DNA of 64,000 nt from Mesobacillus campisalis (GCF_000986785.1 NZ_LAYY01000097.1:1-64000); one strand, 5' to 3'. Counted from the stretch's first letter, positions 53,442 to 62,981 are shown. Translations and numbers: made by a program. Notes: a model not told the origin generated them from the letters alone.

Positions 53442-54793
53442 TAGCCAATAATGACCCTTTCCTTCGGATAGTGAATAGATTGATTTTTTTCCTTTCCTCC
53501 CATAGCCAAAAGAAATTGAATGAGCCCCACACGGCCAATGAACATCAGAATCATGATGATAAATTTTCCAGGGGTGCTTAGCTCAGGAGTAATTCCCATT
53601 GATAAACCATTCGTTCCGAAAGCGGAAGATACTTCAAAAATAATTTTTAACAAATCATGCTTCTCTGTCATGCTAAGAATGACAGTGGCTGTAAAACAGA
53701 TCAATATTGCCAGAATGGTAACTACAAGGGATTTTACGATATCCTCATGCGGGATCTCCCGTTTGAAAATCTTGATTGTCCTTTCCCCTCTGCCAAAATG
53801 AAAAAGAAACAGGATGTTGATCGCAAAGGTGGTTGTCCGAATACCTCCGCCTACAGAACTTGGGGAGGCACCGATAAAGACCAATCCGCTCATTGCCAGG
53901 ATGGTAGGATCCGTAAAGTTGGTTACATCCGTTGTCGATAAGCCAGCGCTTCTGGTTGTCGCTGACTGGAATAGCGCATAAAAGAAAGCTTTATGCCAAG
54001 ACATACCTGCAAAATAATGATTTGCCTCTAACAGGAGGATAATCAAGGTCCCGCCAATCAGCAGGGCTGCAAAAGTAACAGTTGTAATTTTTGTAAACAA
54101 GGAAAACCGGAAAAGCTCTTTATTCTTTGCTGCCAGATAATTCTTCGTTTCCATCAGTACCGGAAAACCTATTGCCCCCAGTGTCATCAGCAAAATGTTA
54201 ATGGATTGCACAAAGTAATCATCGGCAAAAGGAGCCAAGGAACTCCCTGTAATATCAAAACCGGCGTTAGTTGTGGCACTTATGGAAGCAAACAAACCAT
54301 TAAGGTAAGCTTCCTGCCAGGTTGGATAATAGTCAAGAAAATGCGTCCCTAAAAGTAACGCACCGAATAATTCAATGAGGATAATCAAAAACAAAATTTC
54401 TTTCAGCATTTTTACCAGGCCTGCCAGCCCCATCTGGTTTAAATCTGTCAAAATCAGGCGCCGTTCCCTCAGGCCGATTTTTTTACCAAGTATAAGCCAG
54501 AAAAAAGTACCTAAAGCCATGATTCCGATGCCGCCAAACTGAAAGACAAACATCAGGATGAAATTCCCTGCAACAGTAAAGGTTTCACTTATATTCACTG
54601 TTGTAAGCCCTGTAACACTTACTGCACTGACAGCTACAAAAAGGGCATCTACAAAAGACAAGGTAACTTCCGGCTTTACCGCAATCGGTGCACGAAGCAG
54701 CAAGACCGATACAAAAACGGCCAGAAAATAATATACAGCAATCATCCGTGCAGGTGTTAACTGATTAACACTCTTTTTTAATTGATTGAACAT
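53441..54793 (-). CDS. ktrD: Potassium uptake channel KtrD
   Basis: A 450-residue membrane protein of the TrkH/KtrB superfamily: four pore repeats with glycine in each filter, AVSVTGLTT, ATTNAGFDI, ATTRSAGLS and FGTNGLSMG. It forms a dimer with a K+-selective pore and is gated by KtrC, encoded 42 kb away at 10528. The N-terminal LTPARMIAVYYF fits KtrD rather than KtrB by similarity to B. subtilis. It is a single gene, terminator shared with the DUF3905 gene. Confidence 0.92.
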   Translation of the reverse strand: MFNQLKKSVNQLTPARMIAVYYFLAVFVSVLLLRAPIAVKPEVTLSFVDALFVAVSAVSVTGLTTVNISETFTVAGNFILMFVFQFGGIGIMALGTFFWLILGKKIGLRERRLILTDLNQMGLAGLVKMLKEILFLIILIELFGALLLGTHFLDYYPTWQEAYLNGLFASISATTNAGFDITGSSLAPFADDYFVQSINILLMTLGAIGFPVLMETKNYLAAKNKELFRFSLFTKITTVTFAALLIGGTLIILLLEANHYFAGMSWHKAFFYALFQSATTRSAGLSTTDVTNFTDPTILAMSGLVFIGASPSSVGGGIRTTTFAINILFLFHFGRGERTIKIFKREIPHEDIVKSLVVTILAILICFTATVILSMTEKHDLLKIIFEVSSAFGTNGLSMGITPELSTPGKFIIMILMFIGRVGLIQFLLAMGGKEKNQSIHYPKERVIIG

Positions 54794-54919
54794 CCAAAAT
54801 TGTCCTTTCGTTGTTTCCTGAATCCTATCATCTAAAATAACAAAGCTGACTCAGGAAGTAAACGGTGAGTTCTTTTTTTATCATCATCATGATTTTGCCT
54901 GCAATCCAAAAATGTTCCA

Positions 54920-54948
54920 GAATACAATCACCTATGCCGTAAATAATA
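54920..54948 (+). promoter_or_regulatory. SigG-type promoter of sspD
   Basis: GAATA (54920-54924) fits the forespore -35 pattern GHATR, and AATAATA (54942-54948), 17 bases on, fits CATWMTA at 6 of 7. The spacing to the sspD start (47 bases) is normal for a SASP gene. Confidence 0.65.
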
Positions 54949-54994
54949 AGCTTGCAGACACTATTTCTGCAAATGCAGCAAGGAGTTGACAATC

Positions 54995-55195
54995 ATGGCT
55001 AGAAGTTCAAATAAATTGCTTGTACCAGGAGTAGAACAATTCCTCGACCAGGTAAAGTATGAAATTGCCCAAGAGTTCGGAGTCCAGCTTGGCGGAAGCA
55101 CTGTATCCCGCTCAAATGGGTCCGTTGGCGGAGAAATCACCAAACGCCTTGTCCAGCAGGCACAAGCAGGGCTTGCCGGAAGAGAGCAGCAATAG
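54995..55195 (+). CDS. sspD: Alpha/beta-type small acid-soluble spore protein
   Basis: A 66-residue DNA-coating spore protein. It binds DNA in the A-form-like state and protects it from UV and heat in the dormant spore. The family blocks are [23 protein letters not shown], which includes the GPR cut site after Glu in YEIAQEFG, and [17 protein letters not shown]. It matches SspD best by position (next to sigI/ktrD) and sequence. Start 54995 is taken from AAGGAGTTG; a 3-codon longer frame is not needed. SigG-type promoter upstream. Confidence 0.92.
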   Translation: MARSSNKLLVPGVEQFLDQVKYEIAQEFGVQLGGSTVSRSNGSVGGEITKRLVQQAQAGLAGREQQ

Positions 55196-55220
55196 ACAAT
55201 TAAATATCATGGATATGATA

Positions 55221-55246
55221 AAAGTCCGGACACCTATCCGGACTTT
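55221..55246. terminator. Bidirectional terminator between sspD and rsgI
   Basis: A perfect stem AAAGTCCGGA/TCCGGACTTT with loop CACCTA; T run follows on the plus strand, A run on the other. Confidence 0.9.
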
Positions 55247-55254
55247 TTGACATC

Positions 55255-56403
55255 TTAATCTCTTCCATTTTTGCTGCCGGAATCACCTGGATTGCTTCCT
55301 TTTTTCTGGCCGCTTTGGACGCCGCCCTGTTTTTGAGCTTGCTCATTACCACGGCTGTTTATATCGGCTTTCCCTTTTTGAAATCCGTTTTCACTATTAT
55401 TTTGTTTGGAATGACCATTTCCATTATCGCGGCTTTTATTGTTAGCTACCTTTTCCTGTTCGGAATTGTTTTTTTCAGCTTGGTCAGGCCGTTGTTGGTT
55501 TTTAATGCCTTTGGGGTCCTCTTCAGCCCGCTTTGTTCCTGTTTGGCCTTTATTTTGGTTGTTATTATTTCCATATCCATTGTCTTGAGGCTTGTTCTTG
55601 CCATTTGGCGCAGTTTCCCCTTGATTATCCTGCTTCATGCCAGGGGCCTCTGAAGGTTGGCTGGGCTGGTTTTGGACCGGATCCGCAGCTGGAGGGGAAG
55701 CTTTCTTTTCTGCAGGCGGATTTACCGCTGGTTTTTTTTGTTCAGGAAGGAATTTTTGTTTGTAGAGGCCCATGCTCAAACCCTGCTTTTTAGCTGCTTC
55801 CCTCTCTGCAGCAGTCCCGGATAAGACCATTACTTCAAGGTTTTCCGTCTTCCCTGCCTCTTTTATCTCCTCGATCGTTTCCTCGAGCTGCTCGGCTGTC
55901 TCCACTTGCCCTTGTGAATTTGCAGTGGCGATCAACACATTTTTTTCTTTTTGCAGATAGCCCTGTACTTCAATTTCATCAAGAATTTTTTCAGCTACGA
56001 TGGCAGCATCTTCTTTTTTCCAATCCTCTAATTTGGAAAGGACTCTGTCTCCCTCTTCATTATAGGCAATAAGGGAGACCACTTTGAGCATTTGATTCAA
56101 TCCAAGCTCTATGCTCGGATTCACATCGATGGACATATACGCATATACTTGATTGCTTTGGTAAACAGGTAAAATAGCCGTGGTACAGAACAGGAGCACT
56201 GCGGCTATCATAGCTGCCCTAACCTTTGAGAGGCGAAGGAAGCTCTGCCAGACTGTCGGCCGATCTGTTTCTACTGGAAAAAAACTGATTTCCTCTCCTA
56301 TGTGATAATCCTGCTCTCGCTTTCGGGTCCTCATGAATTCACCCTCGGGAGTCAACAAGGTTACAAAATCATGATCGACATCCAGGATTACACCCTTTCT
56401 CAT
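55255..56403 (-). CDS. rsgI: Anti-sigma-I factor RsgI
   Basis: A 382-residue single-pass membrane protein. The N-terminal cytosolic RsgI_N anti-sigma domain (about 1-55; GVILDVDHDFVTLLTPEGEF) binds SigI. A membrane helix (about 63-82) and an extracellular domain follow with YMSIDVNPSIELGLN, the conserved Asn-Pro site where autoproteolysis occurs in the family. The C-terminal part is a long low-complexity Asn/Lys/Gln/Pro linker, so it ends unstructured rather than with a sugar-binding domain. It starts by overlapping the sigI stop (ATGA), as an operon. Confidence 0.92.
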   Translation of the reverse strand: MRKGVILDVDHDFVTLLTPEGEFMRTRKREQDYHIGEEISFFPVETDRPTVWQSFLRLSKVRAAMIAAVLLFCTTAILPVYQSNQVYAYMSIDVNPSIELGLNQMLKVVSLIAYNEEGDRVLSKLEDWKKEDAAIVAEKILDEIEVQGYLQKEKNVLIATANSQGQVETAEQLEETIEEIKEAGKTENLEVMVLSGTAAEREAAKKQGLSMGLYKQKFLPEQKKPAVNPPAEKKASPPAADPVQNQPSQPSEAPGMKQDNQGETAPNGKNKPQDNGYGNNNNQNKGQTGTKRAEEDPKGIKNQQRPDQAEKNNSEQEKVANNKSRDNGNGHSKQNNSENGFQKGKADINSRGNEQAQKQGGVQSGQKKGSNPGDSGSKNGRD

Positions 56404-57146
56404 TCCTTCAGCACCCCTTTTATATAATCCTTTAAATAATTATAATCCCCAATTAAAATTAACGAGATGGCTATGATGTATTTTCTATTCCTCTCGATGG
56501 TTTTGCGGCTTAAGCTAACCATATTCTCCAGCTGCTTAATCGGAAGCCTTTTCTTTTCTACAAGATGCTGCGTCAACTCCTCATTTTCACTCAGGACCCT
56601 GGCAACTTCCATTGCATTCCTTCTGGCATCGGCATGCTTGGGAGACTGTTTTACTAAATCCTGGAATGACAAATCATATTCCCTTAGCAATAATTGGAAC
56701 TGGTATATTTCATCTCTTCTTCTTTCTTCATCTGTTTTATTCCAGTGGTTTTCAATGGACAATTCATCTTCAATTTTTGAACGCTGGGTTTCTTCATCTG
56801 TCCCTTCGCTTCCAAACCCGAAGGAAACCGTCTGGTTCCTGTTTTGCTGGCGAATATAATCTATCACTTTCCGTTTAATCAGCACGTCCGCAAAGCTGAG
56901 CAATGAATTTCCTTTTTCCGCAGAGAATTTCTGGATCGCTTCATTGAAGGCAATAAGCCCAATGCTAAATTCATCGTCCGTTTCACTTATGTATCTTTTG
57001 CATACGGAAGAAACCGACTTTGCAATGAAAGGTTTATACGATTTTATTAAATCATCCTGAAGGCTCTCGTCGCCCAGCTGGATCAACGCTACTTTTTCCT
57101 CCAGAGTTTTTGGCTTCTTTTTTGCCATGAACAATAAACTCAGCAC
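56400..57146 (-). CDS. sigI: RNA polymerase sigma factor SigI
   Basis: A 248-residue SigI. Region 2 runs from YKPFIAKSVSSVCKRYI to DDEFSIGLIAFNEAI, and the C-terminal SigI_C domain ends PIKQLENMVSLSRKTIERNRKYIIAISLILIGDY; both are diagnostic. It serves in heat and envelope stress, controlled by RsgI. Two GTG starts are possible: 57155, which overlaps the ribosome site, and 57146, four codons on, five bases after AGGTGA; I chose the latter. A SigI-type promoter appears upstream, as expected for autoregulation. Confidence 0.93.
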   Translation of the reverse strand: MLSLLFMAKKKPKTLEEKVALIQLGDESLQDDLIKSYKPFIAKSVSSVCKRYISETDDEFSIGLIAFNEAIQKFSAEKGNSLLSFADVLIKRKVIDYIRQQNRNQTVSFGFGSEGTDEETQRSKIEDELSIENHWNKTDEERRRDEIYQFQLLLREYDLSFQDLVKQSPKHADARRNAMEVARVLSENEELTQHLVEKKRLPIKQLENMVSLSRKTIERNRKYIIAISLILIGDYNYLKDYIKGVLKE

Positions 57147-57232
57147 CAGACTCACCTCGTTTCTTCTACAAATTATACCATGGCTGTCAATTTGGATTTG
57201 GGAAGAAACGATGGTTGTTGTCAGTGTTTTTC

Positions 57233-57271
57233 ATTATAGGGTTACGGAGGAAGATACTGTCTTCTGGGGGT
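57233..57271 (-). promoter_or_regulatory. Candidate SigI autoregulatory promoter, with overlapping SigA -10
   Basis: On the minus strand ACCCCC (57266-57271) is followed by CGTA (57243-57246) after 19 bases, resembling the ACCCCC/CGWA elements described for SigI promoters though with wide spacing. A TATAAT (57233-57238) further down may give a SigA start with a weak -35. The gene begins about 90 bases later. Confidence 0.4.
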
Positions 57272-57298
57272 AAAGGAGATTCTTTGTCCGAGAATATT

Positions 57299-57330
57299 AA
57301 AAAGACCCTTACTTAGGTAATGGTCTTTTT
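57299..57330 (-). terminator. Terminator at the end of the 160-residue membrane protein gene
   Basis: An AAAAAGACC/GGTCTTTTT stem with inner TTAC/GTAA; T-rich on both strands. It overlaps the stop of the minus-strand gene at 57330. Confidence 0.8.
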
Positions 57331-57812
57331 CAGGTGATTTCTGTCTCCCTATGATGAAAGTGTTTTTCTAACAGCAGCCTTAGCAAATAGCCAACTGTCA
57401 AACCGGGAATCAGGAATAGCATCGGCAGGAATACAGGCCCCAGTGAAATGCCAAACAATTTAATTTTTGGGGACAGCATCAATCCAACGGTAATAAAATA
57501 AGCACCAAAGACAAAGGGCAGATAGGTCCCTTTTATTTTTCCCTTCAAGGTCACTCGATAAGCGTCCCACATTGAAAACATATAAAGGCAGGGGTAAAAC
57601 ATCAGCCATTGGAAATTGGTCACCGTGAAGGCCTTTTCGATTTCCCACAGGAAGCTGTACATAATGGCCTGATTAAAGTTACTGTTCACATTGATCACGA
57701 ATTCCAAAATAACAAATAAAGCCCCTTTCAGAAACTGCCCTGTCAACAGCTGTGGAAATCCAGGAAGGGCAACACTCCACATAATGGCTTCAAGTTTGCT
57801 TAAACTTTTCAT
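57330..57812 (-). CDS. Membrane protein, unknown
   Basis: A 160-residue protein with about four hydrophobic stretches. The start ALPGFPQLLTGQFLKGALFVILEF has the PGFPQLLTGQ pattern seen in TM2-like and other small membrane families where a glycine-proline turn links two helices. The C-terminus has a basic and His-rich end (EKHFHHRETE). I know no function. It is a single gene on the minus strand, flanked by terminators and with its promoter in the short gap ahead of nhaC. Confidence 0.75.
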   Translation of the reverse strand: MKSLSKLEAIMWSVALPGFPQLLTGQFLKGALFVILEFVINVNSNFNQAIMYSFLWEIEKAFTVTNFQWLMFYPCLYMFSMWDAYRVTLKGKIKGTYLPFVFGAYFITVGLMLSPKIKLFGISLGPVFLPMLFLIPGLTVGYLLRLLLEKHFHHRETEIT

Positions 57813-57913
57813 ATCCGGATTTCATTCCTTTAATAGAAGTAATCAATTAAACAAGTGAAACTCCCTGCCTCTTTAGAGTGCTCACGTTAAGCTTTTTTTA
57901 TTTCAGGTACAGC

Positions 57914-57943
57914 AAAAAAGCCGTTCAATTGAGAACGGCTTTT
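57914..57943 (-). terminator. Terminator after nhaC
   Basis: An AAAAGCCGTTC/GAACGGCTTTT stem with loop AATTGA, placed just past the nhaC stop. T runs flank both sides. Confidence 0.9.
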
Positions 57944-57947
57944 GTTC

Positions 57948-59333
57948 TTATCGATCCAATTTTGTCACCGAGAATCCAGTAAGCCCTGCTGCAATGGTTA
58001 GAAGAGGAGAAGCCAGGCAAAAGAAGGAAAATAACGCATACTCGGCAGTCGGTACTCCCAGCACCGCGGTGAGAAACACTCCACATACACTCCATGGTAC
58101 CAGCGGGTTGACCACCGTACCGGAATCCTCAAGGACCCTGGACAAGTTCTTTGGATGGAGACCTGCATTTATGAATCGCTGTTCAAATGCGTTTCCGGTC
58201 AAGACAATGGATAAGTATTGTTCACCTAGGAGAACATTAATTCCGATGGCGGAGGCTGCAGCCGAACTGAAAAGCACAGCTGTTTTCTGCACTCCTGACA
58301 TGAGGGCTTCCAACAGTGCGGGCAAAATACCCAGTCTGAATAGTAATCCTCCCATCGACAGCGCGAGGAGGACAAGCGATACAGAGAACAGCATGCTTTC
58401 AATTCCTCCTCTTGAAAGCAAAGCGGCAACCTCCTGCACGTCTGTTTCCGCTTTGTAGCCTGAAAATAGGACGGCAGGAAGAGCTGCCCATTCATTTCGG
58501 TCCGTTATCCAAAGGCTGATGGTGAGCGCAGACAGCGTTCCGCTTCCCAAAGTAATCACAGCTGGGACCCTTTTTATCGCCAAGACAGCCAGAACAGCAA
58601 ATGGCAGGAGTGAATACCAGTGTACAAGGTTCAAGGCGACCAGCTCTTCCTTTACCAAGCTTATTGATTCGAAGCTGGCGTCCAGGCTCGCGGGAGAAAG
58701 AAATAGAAAGAGAATGAATGAGAGTACAAAAGCCGGAACAGTCGTCCAGGCCATGTTTTTAATATGGTCGAATAAATCAACCTTGGCGGTTGCAGAGGCA
58801 AGGGTGGTTGTATCGGAAAGGGGCGACATCTTATCGCCAAAAAAAGCACCCGACACAATCGCCCCTGCCGTGATGGCCGGGGATAGCCCTAATGCTCCAG
58901 CCACTGCCATAAAAGCTGCCCCGATGGTTGCAGCAGTTGTCAGGGAGCTGCCTATTCCAATGCCAACTGCAGCTGTGACCACAAATACAATTGCATAAAA
59001 CCATTTTCCGGACACCAACTCAAATGCAAGGTAAATAAAGGTCGGAATCGTTCCACCTGCCATCCAGCTGCTAATCAGCATTCCTATGAAAAAGAAAACC
59101 ATGACAGCCCCCAGGCCGTTTTTGGCTCCATCCGCCATGCCTCTTTCGAGATCCGACATCTTCACTTTTTTTAAAAGGCCATATATGAGAAGAAAAAAAA
59201 TAGCCAGGACAACAGGAATATGCGGAACTAATTGAAGTTTTATAATCCCAATGCCCATGCCTGCCAAAAGAACGACAGTCACGGCTACTGCTTCCAAAGG
59301 TTTTACCGTTATAGATGACTTTTCCTGATGCAT
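57948..59333 (-). CDS. nhaC: Na+/H+ antiporter NhaC
   Basis: A 461-residue membrane antiporter with about 12 helices of the NhaC family. Signatures: MADGAKNGLGAVMVFFFIGMLISSWMAGGTIPTFIY and GAIVSGAFFGDKMSPLSDTTTLAS, the conserved inverted-repeat hairpins. It extrudes Na+ in exchange for protons. A near-perfect SigA promoter is found upstream. Some family members act on malate-lactate exchange, so substrate is open. Confidence 0.92.
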   Translation of the reverse strand: MHQEKSSITVKPLEAVAVTVVLLAGMGIGIIKLQLVPHIPVVLAIFFLLIYGLLKKVKMSDLERGMADGAKNGLGAVMVFFFIGMLISSWMAGGTIPTFIYLAFELVSGKWFYAIVFVVTAAVGIGIGSSLTTAATIGAAFMAVAGALGLSPAITAGAIVSGAFFGDKMSPLSDTTTLASATAKVDLFDHIKNMAWTTVPAFVLSFILFLFLSPASLDASFESISLVKEELVALNLVHWYSLLPFAVLAVLAIKRVPAVITLGSGTLSALTISLWITDRNEWAALPAVLFSGYKAETDVQEVAALLSRGGIESMLFSVSLVLLALSMGGLLFRLGILPALLEALMSGVQKTAVLFSSAAASAIGINVLLGEQYLSIVLTGNAFEQRFINAGLHPKNLSRVLEDSGTVVNPLVPWSVCGVFLTAVLGVPTAEYALFSFFCLASPLLTIAAGLTGFSVTKLDR

Positions 59334-59401
59334 GCTCTCTCTCCCATTATTTATACTTTTATACTTAAACGCTTTTATGCACGAAAGTATTCTGCGTTTT
59401 T

Positions 59402-59430
59402 ACTATATAGATATATTAATTATTTGTCAA
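59402..59430 (-). promoter_or_regulatory. SigA-type promoter of nhaC
   Basis: On the minus strand TTGACA (59425-59430), 17 bases, TATAGT (59402-59407): a consensus -35 and a -10 with one mismatch. The start is near 59395, about 60 bases before the ATG. Confidence 0.85.
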
Positions 59431-59464
59431 GAATATTCGAAAGAACAGGAAAGACTTCAGTAAA

Positions 59465-59498
59465 ATGAAAAAGAGTGGGGAAGCCCACTCTTTTTCAT
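59465..59498 (-). terminator. Terminator after prfC
   Basis: A 15-bp perfect stem ATGAAAAAGAGTGGG/CCCACTCTTTTTCAT with loop CTTC, nine bases past the prfC stop. Confidence 0.92.
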
Positions 59499-59506
59499 TA
59501 CGATGA

Positions 59507-61075
59507 TTAATCCATCGGATTATAGAGCTGGATATCCGGATTTTTTTCCTGGAACCAGCGAAGCGCAAAGTCATTTTCAAATAAAAATACTTTTCTCTCA
59601 TAGCGATCATGAACAAGCAGGCTTCTGGAATTTGAAAGGTTTTCATTAATCTTGTCATTTTCAATCCAACGGGCAATTTTTGACCCTTGCCTTTCCATTA
59701 GCACTTCCACATTATATTCATTGCGCATCCGGTGTTCAAATACCTCAAACTGCAGCTGTCCAACTGCACCGAGAAGGTATTCTTCCGTCTTGACTGTTTT
59801 AAAAAGCTGGATAGCGCCTTCCTGGACAAGCTGCTGAATCCCTTTATGGAAATGCTTTTGCTTCATGACGTTTTTCGCAGTGACCCTGACGAAAAGTTCT
59901 GGTGTGAATAGCGGCAGACGTTCATATTCAAATGCTTCTTTCCCGGAAACAATTGTATCGCCAATCTGATAGGAACCTGGATCGTATAATCCGATAATAT
60001 CCCCGGCGACCGCTTCCTCGACCGTGCTGCGGTCGTCAGCCATAAATTGAGTGGACTGGGCAAGTTTGATCTGTTTCCCTGTGCGTGATAACGTAACATT
60101 CATCCCGCGCTCAAACTTTCCGGAGCAAATTCTCAGGAAGGCAATGCGGTCACGGTGAGCAGGATTCATATTAGCCTGGATTTTGAAAATGAAGCCGGAG
60201 AAATCTTCCGACAAAGGATCAATTTTACCGGAGGTCGAATTTCTCGCCTGTGGCACAGGTGCAAACTCAAGGTATGATTCAAGGAAGGTCTGGACTCCAA
60301 AGTTCGTCAATGCGCTGCCAAAGAAGACCGGGGTTAGTTCCCCCTCGCTTACACGTTCTTCAGAAAAGGCGTTCCCAGCTTCATTTAGAAGCATGATTTC
60401 TTCAAGAGTCTGCTCATACAATGAATCTTCTTTCAGCGGGTGGGTACCTTCGATTTCGCCGTCGCTGTTCAGGCTAATAAACTTTTCACTTTCCTCCACC
60501 CTGAATTGCTCAATGCGGTTATGATGGCGGTCATAAATTCCGAGGAACTGCTTTCCCATGCCAATTGGCCAGTTCATGGGGTAAGACTCGATTCCCAAAA
60601 CTTCTTCCAGCTCTGCAAGCAGTTCCAGGGGTGTCTTTCCTTCCCGGTCAAGTTTGTTGATAAAAGTAAAGATTGGGATGCCTCTCATCCGGCAAACCTT
60701 GAATAATTTCAAAGTCTGCTCCTCAATCCCCTTGGCCGAATCGATAATCATGACGGCACTATCGACTGCAGTCAAAGTACGGTACGTATCTTCACTGAAA
60801 TCCTGGTGACCCGGCGTATCGAGGATATTGATCCTAAAGCCATCATAATCAAACTGCATCACACTCGAAGTAACAGATATCCCGCGCTGCTTTTCGATTT
60901 CCATCCAGTCGCTGGTAGCAAACTTTCCGGTTTTCTTTCCTTTAACTGTACCGGCATCCCGGATGGCTCCGCCGAATAACAGCAGTTTTTCAGTCAGTGT
61001 CGTTTTTCCGGCATCCGGATGGGAGATGATTGCAAATGTTCTCCTTGACAAAACTTCTTCGCTTAATTTCTTCAT
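59507..61075 (-). CDS. prfC: Peptide chain release factor 3
   Basis: A 522-residue translational GTPase. Walker A is HPDAGKTT (19-26), then [30 protein letters not shown], and [10 protein letters not shown]3-typical C-terminal domains end in [20 protein letters not shown]3 recycles RF1/RF2 and improves quality control after miscoding. The start MKKLSEEV at 61075 has AAAGGA ahead; a 56-codon upstream extension is not supported. I recall that B. subtilis 168 lacks RF3, so its presence here would be a difference from that strain. Confidence 0.93.
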   Translation of the reverse strand: MKKLSEEVLSRRTFAIISHPDAGKTTLTEKLLLFGGAIRDAGTVKGKKTGKFATSDWMEIEKQRGISVTSSVMQFDYDGFRINILDTPGHQDFSEDTYRTLTAVDSAVMIIDSAKGIEEQTLKLFKVCRMRGIPIFTFINKLDREGKTPLELLAELEEVLGIESYPMNWPIGMGKQFLGIYDRHHNRIEQFRVEESEKFISLNSDGEIEGTHPLKEDSLYEQTLEEIMLLNEAGNAFSEERVSEGELTPVFFGSALTNFGVQTFLESYLEFAPVPQARNSTSGKIDPLSEDFSGFIFKIQANMNPAHRDRIAFLRICSGKFERGMNVTLSRTGKQIKLAQSTQFMADDRSTVEEAVAGDIIGLYDPGSYQIGDTIVSGKEAFEYERLPLFTPELFVRVTAKNVMKQKHFHKGIQQLVQEGAIQLFKTVKTEEYLLGAVGQLQFEVFEHRMRNEYNVEVLMERQGSKIARWIENDKINENLSNSRSLLVHDRYERKVFLFENDFALRWFQEKNPDIQLYNPMD

Positions 61076-61272
61076 GTTATATATCCTTTCTAAACAGCCT
61101 TTCTGCTGTACTGCCCAAACTGTAATATCGCTGGAAACCTTTTTTATTATACAGACAAAATCCCCATAAGTTCCATCATATATTCTTGATGGAAAGTTTG
61201 CAATCTGCGATTGATTATGTGCCCAGAAATGTTTGGGAAGCAAACATCAGCAGCGCCAAAGGGCTGGAAAAT

Positions 61273-61302
61273 AAAAATGGCAGCTCTCCCGCTGCCATTT
61301 TT
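61273..61302 (-). terminator. Terminator after the 70-residue gene
   Basis: A stem AAAAATGGCAGC/GCTGCCATTTTT with loop GGGAGA; on the minus strand T run follows. It lies 17 bases past the stop at 61319. Confidence 0.88.
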
Positions 61303-61318
61303 GCCTAATCGTATAAAT

Positions 61319-61531
61319 TTACAACTGTTTCTCTATATCTTCAATCATTTCATCTATTGTTTCGGATACCTCATTTGTCCTTCTGGCAATCGAGATGCTG
61401 AATTCAAGCAGCTCTTTATAGGCCTCAACAGAGATCATTGTATTTGACTTCTCATATTCATTGATTTGCAAACCGATATTCTGCAAAATGACCAGGACTT
61501 CTTCCATTGAACCTTTTTGAATATCAAACAT
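61319..61531 (-). CDS. Small coiled-coil protein, unknown
   Basis: A 70-residue protein that is mainly helical: hydrophobic residues at heptad spacing in MEEVLVILQNIGLQINEYEK and TNEVSETIDEMIEDIEKQL. It is acidic with no Cys. GGGGGAAAACAT before ATG 61531 is a reasonable ribosome site, and a terminator follows. I do not recognise a family. Its size and amphipathic helices fit a small adaptor or regulator that works as an oligomer. Confidence 0.6.
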   Translation of the reverse strand: MFDIQKGSMEEVLVILQNIGLQINEYEKSNTMISVEAYKELLEFSISIARRTNEVSETIDEMIEDIEKQL

Positions 61532-61741
61532 ATGTTTTCCCCCTGTTTTCTATTTGTACTCATTATGGAGGAGATTGATATTTTTTTAAATGGTAAAATT
61601 TCCAATAAACTGCTGTGCCAGTGGTATAAAATAGGTAATTTTACCTAAAAACCCCCTTCAAAATCCGGTTTTCTATGTAATCATGTTAAAAACAGGAGAA
61701 AAGACCTATACTTTTCATCCTGTATTAAAGGTTTTAGTTCA

Positions 61742-62929
61742 CTAAACGTTCATCTTTTCGATTGTTAAACTCAGTAAGTCCTCTCCCGGAATGCTGGCCT
61801 CTCCGCCGCCTTGGGCAAAGTTTGGCTTTCCGCCCCCTTTTCCATTGATAACCGGCAAGACTTCCCCTAAAAGTTCTTTCATGTTTAATTGGCCATTTTC
61901 TCCTCTTGCGCATACAAGCTGGAGCTTTTCGGCATTTTCCGCCACTAGAAGGACTGGTCTGGATTCGCCGTGGTCCACAATCGTTTTGGCGAGCTTTTGG
62001 AGCTCCTTCATTGTCCGGTTTTGGAAAACCTTTCCCAGCACCTTAGGATTTTGGTCGGACATCAATGTTGATGCTTCGTACTGGAGCAGCATTTCACTCA
62101 TATCCTCCTGGGTTTTCTCCATGTGTTTCCCTTCCGCGATCATACGCTGGATAGAAGCAGGCATCTTCTCCGGAGGCGCGTTTAACAAGCCGGAGAGTTC
62201 TCTGATAAGGTCGTGCTTTTGCTGCAGTTGGGATAGCACGCGGTGTCCGCAGATAAATTCCACCCGTACTTTTTTACGCTGCCGCTCCCAGCCCAGAATT
62301 TTAATCAACCCTGTTTCCGCGGTGTTTTTTGGGTGGGTACCGCCGCAACCGTTATAATCGAATTCCGGTATAATGACGAGACGGATGTCCTCAGTCACGG
62401 ACAACTGCTTTCTTAGTGGGTATCGGGAGGCTTCCTCGCGGTTTACCCACTTCGCCTCAATCCTTCGTGCATCCATGACAATCTCATTGGCCCTGCTTTC
62501 TGCAGCCCCCGCATGCTCTCGAGGAAGCTCGTCAATATCGAGGTCTATCGTCAGCGTCTCTTTGCCCAAATGAAAAGAAACGGTACGGTACCCATATAAT
62601 TCTTCAAATGCCGCCGAGAGAATATGCTGTCCTGAGTGCTGTTGCATATGATCAAAGCGCCGTTCCCAATCCACAGTACATTGAACTGTCTCCACGGCTC
62701 CAGGCAAAGGCCGGTCTATATAGTGGCGGATTTCGCCGTCGACTTCCTCAACATTTATAACGGAAACTCCCTCTATACTGCCAGTATCATGCGGCTGGCC
62801 TCCTCCTGTTGGATAAAAGGCGGTTTCCTCCAGGGTTACGTACCAATTTCCCTCTTCGAGCTCCTGATTCAGCACCTTCGTTGAAAAGTCAGTTAGGTAG
62901 GCATCTCTGTAATACAATTTATGATTCAT
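61742..62929 (-). CDS. AlaX-type alanyl-tRNA editing protein with DHHA1 domain
   Basis: A 395-residue stand-alone editing enzyme like the second half of alanyl-tRNA synthetase. It has the AlaX/ThrRS editing core with metal motifs HSGQHIL and CGGTH (HxxxH and CxxxH), preceded by AFYPTGGGQPHDTG, then a DHHA1 domain (about 280-395) with GKGGGKPNFAQGGG. It should hydrolyse Ser or Gly mischarged on tRNA-Ala. No alaS is nearby. Long form (AlaX-L) by length. Confidence 0.92.
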   Translation of the reverse strand: MNHKLYYRDAYLTDFSTKVLNQELEEGNWYVTLEETAFYPTGGGQPHDTGSIEGVSVINVEEVDGEIRHYIDRPLPGAVETVQCTVDWERRFDHMQQHSGQHILSAAFEELYGYRTVSFHLGKETLTIDLDIDELPREHAGAAESRANEIVMDARRIEAKWVNREEASRYPLRKQLSVTEDIRLVIIPEFDYNGCGGTHPKNTAETGLIKILGWERQRKKVRVEFICGHRVLSQLQQKHDLIRELSGLLNAPPEKMPASIQRMIAEGKHMEKTQEDMSEMLLQYEASTLMSDQNPKVLGKVFQNRTMKELQKLAKTIVDHGESRPVLLVAENAEKLQLVCARGENGQLNMKELLGEVLPVINGKGGGKPNFAQGGGEASIPGEDLLSLTIEKMNV

Positions 62930-62981
62930 TTCCTCACACTCCGTGAATGATCTCCTCCCAGTATATCATTTTTTTCCATGC

